Part shown: positions 57,281 through 64,000 of the stretch, in pieces
How the letters are laid out: every line of letters starts with the position of its first letter
Numbering within the stretch: the stretch's first letter is position 1
Origin: Hyposmocoma kahamanoa
Taxonomy: Eukaryota > Arthropoda > Insecta > Lepidoptera > Cosmopterigidae
Direction: 5' to 3'
Assembly (NCBI RefSeq): GCF_003589595.1
Contig: NW_020656077.1
Span: 8,795,357-8,859,356 of the forward strand
Length of the DNA: 64,000 bases
Notes under the pieces: generated by a model
The model's input: the letters and a program-made list of their open reading frames with translations, nothing else
Databases searched by the model: none
What the model was told of the DNA's origin: nothing
Translations under genes and position numbers: made by a program

Positions 57281-57478
57281 TTATATATGAGTTAAAGAAG
57301 TAGGCGACACTAGCACCCTCCTGGGTTTCTTGAAGGCTTCGGGGAGCTGCAGGTTGACCACGCCGTTGCAGTAGGATATGCGCGGCGGTTTCCTGTCCAT
57401 CCATGCATGCTCTGTATATAGATCTGCATATAGAGTGCTATCCGTAATACCTAGATTGATAAGGTATTTATTATACGG
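57281..57478 (-). CDS. Candidate terminal exon of an unrecognised host gene
   Basis: The minus strand reads cattctaacag|CCG, a good 3' splice site, then 65 codons in phase 0 and a TAA at 57283-57281. The translation begins PYNKYLINLGITDS and includes HAWMDRKPPRISYCNG and NLQLPEAFKKPRRVL. It is GC-richer than its surroundings. AATAAA on the minus strand (57253-57248) lies 28 bases past the stop, as expected for a last exon. I do not recognise the family. Upstream exons would lie at higher coordinates. A coding-like minus frame at 57808-58053 could not be joined in phase, so the gene model stays open. It could also be a captured gene fragment in a repeat. Confidence 0.4.
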   Translation of the reverse strand, partial: PYNKYLINLGITDSTLYADLYTEHAWMDRKPPRISYCNGVVNLQLPEAFKKPRRVLVSPTSLTHI

Positions 57479-57807
57479 CTGTTAGAATGCATAGCTCTTT
57501 CCTTTTGATCTTAAGACGAGCCACCGGAGAAGAAACGGGAAAAACTGTTTAGTTTGATCAAATTAGATCAAATTTCGAGATTTATTAAGGTTAAATAAGA
57601 TGCAATCAGAGACTCTGTTTTCCAAACGACATTGGGAAATGTAGTATCGCTAAAATATGGAATTCCTATTATTAATGCTAATCCGATTCATCCCCAGAGG
57701 GGCGGCGAAATCGCAATCTGCACAGGCACTGGCCAATTTCGCATATCCGAGACGAACTTAACATTGTAACTGTTTAATTGAGATGCATCATGAGATGCAT
57801 TATCATC

Positions 57808-58231
57808 TCACGACGACAAAGTCATGCATCTAGGATTACGAATTATTCTATATTTCAACACTCTGTGTTGTGTCGAGAATTTATAAATTTCAGGACGCGC
57901 AGCAGACATATCGACCCGTTTTTGTCTGTAAGTTGGTAGCACTGTATTCAGACTTACCAATACCAAATATATAATATACCAAAATTTAAGCGCGATCTGT
58001 AATTCAGTGTTACATCCTCTAATGTAATTTCTGCTGCTATGTTTGTATTTCATAAGCTTACATGATTTTCAAACTTTTACGGACTCCACCTACATGAAAC
58101 GTATAATAATTGATGACGAGACATTGGGTTTCGAGTGCGACATAGAAACAACCCAAGTCTTCAGAATGGCGCCGCGAAAGCGAGGCGAAACCCAAAAAAC
58201 CGCGTCGAAGTCGCTGGAAGATCAAAATTAA
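57808..58231. other. Two divergent coding-like frames, uncertain
   Basis: On the minus strand, after ccaacttacag, the frame reads KRVDMSAARPEIYKFSTQHR (about 57925-57865). On the plus strand, 58043-58231 ends in RMAPRKRGETQKTASKSLED. Both are richer in charged residues than chance AT-rich frames, but neither has family features. Confidence 0.2.
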
Positions 58232-58319
58232 GCTGATGTTTTTCGATTCGGTCTGCCACGTTGTGGTGCACTACGAGTTTCTTCAAAAGGGACTAACGAT
58301 GAATAAAGAATTTTTAGGA

Positions 58320-58425
58320 ACTGACTTAGTTGGTAAAGCGTCTGGCCAGAATTTTTTCTATTATATTAATAATTATAACAGACTAGTGGAGTAATTTCTC
58401 AAAAATAATTAATTATCAATTTAAA
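58320..58425 (+). mobile_element. SINE remnant
   Basis: aactgacttagttggtaaag (A-box-like), then aattataacagactagtgga, the tail of the 33000 family. The B-box is deleted. Confidence 0.5.
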
Positions 58426-59230
58426 ATAGAGAATGTTATTTAAGCGAATATCCACCGAAAACGGCCGGATTTGTGGGAATGATAATTCATGAATTTTGCA
58501 TAATGATAATTGACCATCGCACAAAGTCATCATTGAGCGATTGTGCAAGACGTTTTAGCCTAAAACTCGACAAGTGTCATCGACCAACCATCGTACTCAC
58601 CTTATCTTTGATTATGGTTTTTAACGACTTTTTGCTAAATATCATGGTGGCCAACATCGTGACATTTCATTAACTCAAAAATTACAGTTATCGTCAGTTA
58701 CATTAATAAAATGTTAAGCAAACTTTTTATAAATCCAAAGGTCTCGGTTAATATTAAGAAAGTGCGCCGCTCTGTAATTCCGGAATCCTACAGCCAAACC
58801 GAGATTCGATTCTTTGATAGAATTTGCATCGAAGTGCTACGTGTCGATTTCATTTTGAACCGCCTTTTTGTAACAATACACCTTTGTTGTCTTTCGTTGT
58901 TCGAATTTCATATTTCACAATATACGCCGACAAACACGGCGACAGGGTTTGTGCTGCATCCAGTTATTATTAATATACCTACGGTTAAACGAGTTTTTCC
59001 CTGCCCTGTAAAAGGAGCGGGAATATTTTTTCCAATGCCTCCGATTGAGCATCATAATAATCATTGTATGGCGATGAAAACATTTGGTGCGTGTTGATAA
59101 AACGAAAAATGTCAGGGTCGTAACAAGTGAAAGGCTTTCGGTCTTTACCCATACAACGGGGTAGTACAAAATGTTAGTTAGTTAGTAAAATATATTATTT
59201 CTATTCATATAAAAAACAGAAATGCTAAAC
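58426..59230. other. Unassigned region
   Basis: A 128-codon plus frame at 58711-59097 has no recognisable motif and atypical composition. I do not call it a gene. Confidence 0.35.
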
Positions 59231-59231
59231 A

Positions 59232-59370
59232 GTCAACCGTGACCATGGGACCTGTAAAGGGCCCGAAACGTCGTTTTGTTTGAAAAAACAAACATACGCA
59301 ATTTAAGACCGCAAAAATACTTTCATTTCCTATGTGTAACAATCGCGAAAACCTAAGAACTCGATAGAAA
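59232..59370 (-). repeat. FB element, right half
   Basis: cagtcaaccgtgaccatggg through tcgcgaaaacctaagaactc, a solo arm with the full outer end. Confidence 0.65.
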
Positions 59371-60060
59371 TAATACTTCAGCTGTGTCAGAAATAGTTGG
59401 TTTTTCTTAAAAATGTTTGAGCTTTCTAATTACCGCATCCATAAAGTACTTGTGACTTAATAATTCGAAAACTACTTTGTCTATTTTAATGCCATGTAGA
59501 TGTATTGGTAGTTAAGCTTAAAGTTGTTCATATTTCAATGTTATTGAGTATACTAAGCGAGAAAAAACATGGCTACGGCAATTAGGCTGAAAACACCGAA
59601 TGTGAGAATGGCTGATAAGCGCTCGGTCCACATGAACTTGTTAGATTTAGAAAATAAAAGAACAAAAGGACCAAGATGCCTCTATGTATATATACGTATT
59701 CTCATGATGAAAAAGAAGTAAATCACGTGAAGTTAGTGTTTTGAATGAGGGCATTTCATGAGCACGTCCTCTCGCTTTAAGAATTGTGATGAGAGCTATG
59801 ACGGAACCAACCAAAGTAAGAATAAAGAAGAAAAAGAATTAGAGAAAGATTAATAATTTCAAAAGTAAGTGGCCTAGTCACTTTCACATCACAACGGAAT
59901 ACAGATTTTATAAATTCCGTATTCCGTTGGAACGGAGTTCTGGAGAATCGATTCCACAAATCTGTAAAAAGGTCCATATTATAAATATTTATACTTCAAT
60001 TTTACAACAAAACGCCTAATAACATAAAAAATACAACAAACAACGAATCATTCACTTCTA
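59371..60060. other. Unassigned region
   Basis: A small inverted pair, acaacggaatacagatttta and aaattccgtattccgttgga, lies at about 59890-59932. Nothing else is recognised. Confidence 0.4.
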
Positions 60061-60069
60061 CATTTCTAG

Positions 60070-60300
60070 TAAAAAAAGCATATTATTCAGTCTGAGATTT
60101 TGATTCATACAGGACAGTGATCTCTCCAATAATCTCGATGTATATATGTTATTATCACAAACTAAATTTAAGACTAAATTTAAGAACAATTTTCTATACT
60201 CTGCCAGTGACAATGTGGTACCATTATTTAGTTGTAACAACTGTATTTGCAATTAATGATATTCCATTCTATTCTATTTGTGTAAGTATGTACAAGGGAA
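60070..60300 (+). mobile_element. LINE 3' end fragment (weak)
   Basis: The sequence ends gatattccattctattctatt, like the ttcta-type LINE tails at 20350 and 23830. The upstream match is loose. Confidence 0.3.
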
Positions 60301-60518
60301 AACCTGTACTTGCAAAAGGGTGTTTTAATAAATAATTTGTGAATTTCGTCTATTTTCCACGCACTAATAGTTATTTTTTTAAGATACTAAGTGTCAGGCC
60401 GGACAAGTCGTGCACCTCCCTTCGGTACAATCGGTCTACTTTCATTATTCGTCAACATTCCCGATAGGCCCACTTGTCTTTCCCGATTCGTCTATTTCTC
60501 AAAACTTTAAATTGCAAA

Positions 60519-60798
60519 CATTGACTTACAAATAAATGGACGACGGGTCTAATACAAAAACCACGAAAAAAATGTCCCAAGTCAACCTATTTAAACGTAG
60601 AGACATGTAAAGGAATATGAAAAAGCTAAAACGTTGAATTTAAATTGTAATGTCATCGCAGTACTGTCTAATTTTGCTTGCTTCGCTGTCAGTCGAACAA
60701 ACAAAGACTAAAGCGTGAATGACGCTCTGTATACGATTTTAACGCCCTATAAGTTCGGACACTTTCTAGCGCGGACCCGACGTCCATATAATTCGATG
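60519..60798 (+). mobile_element. M1 MITE, long form, shortened right end
   Basis: Perfect TSD attgcaaa (60511-60518 and 60799-60806), yet the right terminus is ccatataattcgatg instead of the consensus ending gtaagtcaatg. Confidence 0.9.
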
Positions 60799-60804
60799 AT
60801 TGCA

Positions 60805-60960
60805 AAGATCTAAAAGGTACTGCCACTGCACCAGTCACGCTGAAACATAAGTCGACAAGTAAAATATGCTTATAATTTCACCAGCACCCTTCAAAACCGG
60901 AATGCAGTAATGCAGCAACAGCATACAGTATAGTGGCATCACAACGTGTTCTACAGCTAC
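60805..60960 (-). repeat. RB fragment
   Basis: Reverse landmarks: gcaaagatctaaaaggtact, acataagtcgacaagtaaaa, ttcaccagcacccttcaaaa. A second reverse scrap lies at 60375-60420 (gtcaggccggacaagtcgtg). Confidence 0.55.
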
Positions 60961-62030
60961 TGTAAATAATGCCCATTCAATCTTTCCGTTGTTTTCTTTT
61001 TCTTTCCTTCCTGCCTTTTAAATTTTTATTTAAATATAGAGTCTAAAATAAAGCGCATTGAAAAACTAAAGAAAAGGAACCATTTTTAACTCTACGGCGA
61101 ATTCCCCTTGAGTTAGTTTCATTTAAGATTTAACTGCACTAGACAAAGATATATAAGGCGTAGAACGAGATAGATAGACTGATTTCTTCGTTTCAACGAC
61201 GTATGTAATGTCAGATTAACGGACGGCCTGGAATACTCCGGAGTTAATTTAAGTTATACTCGGTAGTACAATCGCTTACAAAAGACTTTTATATAAAACC
61301 ATTTTATAATAACACGAGTAATGCAACTTCCGCCTGTTCCTCGCGTCAATGCTTACAGTTCGCTCGGAGCTAGGGATGGCCATTAGGATTTGAGTTTTAT
61401 GAAGATTGGTTCAAGTGTATACGATGTAGCGATTTCTAGCATCGATTCATTGCAATACGATTTCGAATCACATCGTATAGATCGTATTCATAATTTAAAC
61501 AAAACAGTCGCTCTGAACCTCCACTGAATCATAAAGTTAATTGTGCTTTACATTGGTCTGCAAGAAAAGTACTTTGGCAACAATAAGTTTACAATATTTG
61601 GTGATTGTCGCTACTTCTGTGCCATCTGCGTCGTTTGTCACTGGTTTATATCACTTATAAATGAAAGTCAAAACCGACAAGCCGAAAAGGCTGTCAATAT
61701 GTTATAAAATTTTTTTATGAGTCCGATTCAAAAGCATATGATACGATTTGTCGATTGATTCAAATGCATAAGTCCATTACGATCCAAAAAGTCAATTCAA
61801 AGCAAAAAATTCCACACCCCGGAGCTTAGGGTTGTCACATTCTTATTTTAGTTGTTCTCGTTCACGTTATTTATGCTTTATCATAAATAATCTTTTACTT
61901 CAAACTAAAGTCCATATTTTATTAGTAACAATTTTCTTATTCTATGTTAGAACAATGAAAATTAATTAATTATTGAATATTATATATGCCGACTCCGGAA
62001 CGCATGTGACACGCATCTAGACGCTTCAGG
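60961..62030. other. Unassigned region
   Basis: Around 61400-61790, motifs atcgtat, acgatttcg and tacgatttgtcgattgattc recur in both orientations, suggesting a degraded inverted-repeat element. No gene. Confidence 0.35.
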
Positions 62031-62034
62031 ATGG

Positions 62035-62455
62035 TATTCAGGACATTGCTGGTGCTGTCCCGCACGCGCTGCACGAAGCTACCCGTTTGCGCAGGATAGC
62101 CTGGAAACTATCAAAGCGCGCCTCGGCAACCATACCTGATGCGCTGCAGAATCGGGGTAACCCCAGCAGCATCCTAAGCCCATTATTATATTGTATTCGT
62201 AGGGCATCCAGAGATCTGCATGTGCGCTTAGGCCACAGACTGCACGTGTAGAAAGTTCGGCAGTAAGCCTTGAACAAAGTTGTTTCAACTTTTACATTAC
62301 AACGTGCAAACCTGCGCTTTTAACTGATAATGCCCTGCACTCCCTTTCCCAACCCAGTGCCCAAGGTGTTTAAGCTTCGTGCCCCTATTTAGAACTGTTC
62401 CTCCAAGCTTAACTGGAGGAACAGACTTCGGCGTTTTGTTGCCCGCCTTAAAAGC
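62035..62455 (-). pseudogene. Non-LTR retrotransposon C-terminal remnant
   Basis: Minus reading: VKLGGTVLNRGTKLKHLGHW, then after frameshifts LFKAYCRTFYTCSLW, then LRIQYNNGLRMLLGLPRFC and SASGMVAEARFDSFQAILRK. This is the post-catalytic region of a LINE RT (YLGH motif, then a cysteine-containing tail). The catalytic core is missing. Confidence 0.65.
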
Positions 62456-63465
62456 GATAAGCTTATGATAAATAGCTACATTTAGAATAATAGTTACCTA
62501 AAGTAAAGTAATAAATTACTTAGACGTTACATTGTCGACCACAATACGACCACGGACCTCGGGACGAGCAGCGTATGCTCTTTCTCACTTCTGTCATTTT
62601 AATCGACCTCCGTACTGAGCGGTCGTTTACTCGCAATTTAGTTTTTAACGTTCTGTCTATGTCATATATATCCATTACGGGCTAGTAGATTTTGACAGTT
62701 CATAGTGGCCATGTTGTTGAAGCTTCTTTTGTCAAATCTATTGTTTATTTTCCAGTCACTAAACAAAAATCATCATGTCAAGTTACAGCGTCAAGCAACA
62801 CGGATAAAACTACTTATTGAAAGGCTCTAATGACTAAAACTTTGTAACTTAAATGTTTAGGCAGCGTTAACAATTTTGTAGTTCAGTGTACCTTAACCTC
62901 TGCGGGTGCCCAAGGGACAGAAACTGTATAAAGTCACTTGCAGCGAACTTACAGTGTTACATAAACCACCTTACGTATACGTTCGCATTGAATTTATTAC
63001 AATTGCGAGAACCTGTTCCAAACTATACCGAACAAACTTTCAAAATAAAAATTTTACTGCGTCCTCGTGTAAATTATTCCAGTGCGCCAAACGACGGCGA
63101 TTATTAAAACTAGCGATGGAATTCAAGATCACAAATGTAAACAAACAACTGTCACTGTGAAAGTGATACATCAAAGATCGTGAACGTTTTTTCGGGTTCC
63201 TTTTTATAAATTTGTTACTATACTTCAACTCTTGTGTTAAAAGTACGTATTTTTTTAAGTACTTTTGATAATATAATTATTTATATTTATTACTATATAT
63301 TTATACATATTTAAAAAACGTTGTGGCCCCTGAATGCCGACTTCCCAGCTTCGATTTCCAATAGGACTAATATGAGAATAGAACTCTTCTAAATTGTTTC
63401 TAGTCTGAGTGTTCTGGGAAGTGCCTCAGAATTTTTAATTGAGAAAAATAATTTCAATTATCACT
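62456..63465. other. Unassigned region
   Basis: Overlapping short frames at 62886-63160 carry no recognisable motif. AT-rich sequence follows. Confidence 0.4.
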
Positions 63466-63795
63466 TAAACACTCAGAATAAAAGTACAAGCAAGAATAAA
63501 AATTGATGAGATGTATATTCAGAACGCTTCCGAAGATAAACTTTTTCTTTAAAAAAACTGATGTTTTATAGTTCAACTGATTTTCTTTCATCTACCATTT
63601 CCCTCGCTATGGTGAGATGAAAAGTTGTGTGTTTCGCTCGGCAGCAAAGTTGTTTTGTGTCTCGTGGCTTGAAACCCTCGCTACGCTCAGGCATCTATTT
63701 CAATCTTAGCGTCCTTCGCATGCTGAAGTTTCAATACAAACACACTCGCGTCAAACAACAACTTCGCAGCCTTGCGTCACAAGTAACTATTATTC
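63466..63795 (+). repeat. RI scrap followed by RH repeat
   Basis: agaataaaaattgatgagat at 63493, then gtgtgtttcgctcggcagca and cttgaaaccctcgctacgct. RH here is longer than at 11490 and is not cut by M1. Confidence 0.5.
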
Positions 63796-64000
63796 ATCTT
63801 ATTAACACTTATACGGAACTAAACAAAACAAGTTAATGATTACAAATATAAGTTGAAACGGAAAAGAAAAATTACCAACAATAGAAATTATTACATGAGT
63901 TGAATGTATGCAATACTGCACTCGTTAAACATTTTTAAAGAAGTTTTTTTTTTAATTTATTGCTGGCCATGGAAACAAAGGCCTTCAGCCGAAAACATAA

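Noticed and set aside
58711..59097. A 128-residue plus-strand frame
   Set aside because: No domain, no splice signals and no conservation cue; similar lengths arise by chance in this window.
1..64000. CRISPR arrays, prokaryotic operons, prophage or integron structure
   Set aside because: No short direct-repeat array with uniform spacers, no ribosome-binding-site-led gene strings; spliced genes, SINEs and LINEs show eukaryotic DNA.

Overview
The window looks like repeat-dense euchromatin from an insect, most likely a moth or butterfly. This is inferred from AT-rich DNA, spliced GT10 fucosyltransferase genes, several tRNA-headed SINEs, Jockey-type and RTE-type LINE remnants, and many short inverted-repeat DNA transposons (MITEs). 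I saw no prokaryotic gene organisation, CRISPR array or bona fide tRNA or rRNA gene.

Host genes. Two tandem, same-strand genes at 1218-2839 and 4584-6889 encode 415-residue type II membrane fucosyltransferases of family GT10. Their intron position and phase are identical. They presumably act in the Golgi, adding fucose to glycans. A further candidate is a terminal exon of an unknown host gene on the minus strand at 57281-57478. A weak exon-like stretch lies at 36298-36368. Nothing else reads convincingly as host coding sequence.

Mobile DNA. Labels used below: M1 = MITE with ends CATTGACTTACAA, about 31-bp terminal inverted repeats (TIRs) and 8-bp target-site duplications (TSDs), in a ~228-bp and a ~285-bp form, with 19 loci here; '+' means the end reading ...aaataaatggacgac comes first. 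M2 = ~500-bp element with ends CATCGAG. M3 = ~360-bp element with ends CTTAGAATAATAA, perfect 8-bp TSDs and a THAP-like exon remnant. M4 = 206-bp element with ends TAGTCCAT. M5 = ~240-bp element with ends ACTTCCGG. FB = long-TIR foldback repeat. RB = dispersed repeat equal to the 3' tail of an RTE-type LINE. RD, RG, RH, RI, RJ and RK = other dispersed repeats. One nearly intact DNA transposon (40552-42523) has long matching TIRs and a frameshifted DDE transposase with an unusually long D-to-E spacing. A decayed Jockey-type LINE lies at 44333-46355.

Layout. 0-7 kb: LINE tail, RB, the two fucosyltransferases. 7-26 kb: nested MITEs, SINEs and LINE remnants, with an assembly gap at 13732-14131. 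26.1-29.4 kb: a near-perfect ~3.3-kb palindrome with an M1 copy at its centre and an M1 copy at each end. 29-40 kb: SINE, RB, M2, M3 and FB repeats and an RTE remnant. 40-46 kb: a DNA transposon inside a LINE tail inside a SINE, a second gap at 43102-43501, and the Jockey LINE split by M1. 46-64 kb: sparse AT-rich DNA with a minisatellite, M3, M2, the orphan exon and further LINE remnants. The two fucosyltransferases are the only genes likely to work together; the rest is a record of repeated insertion.
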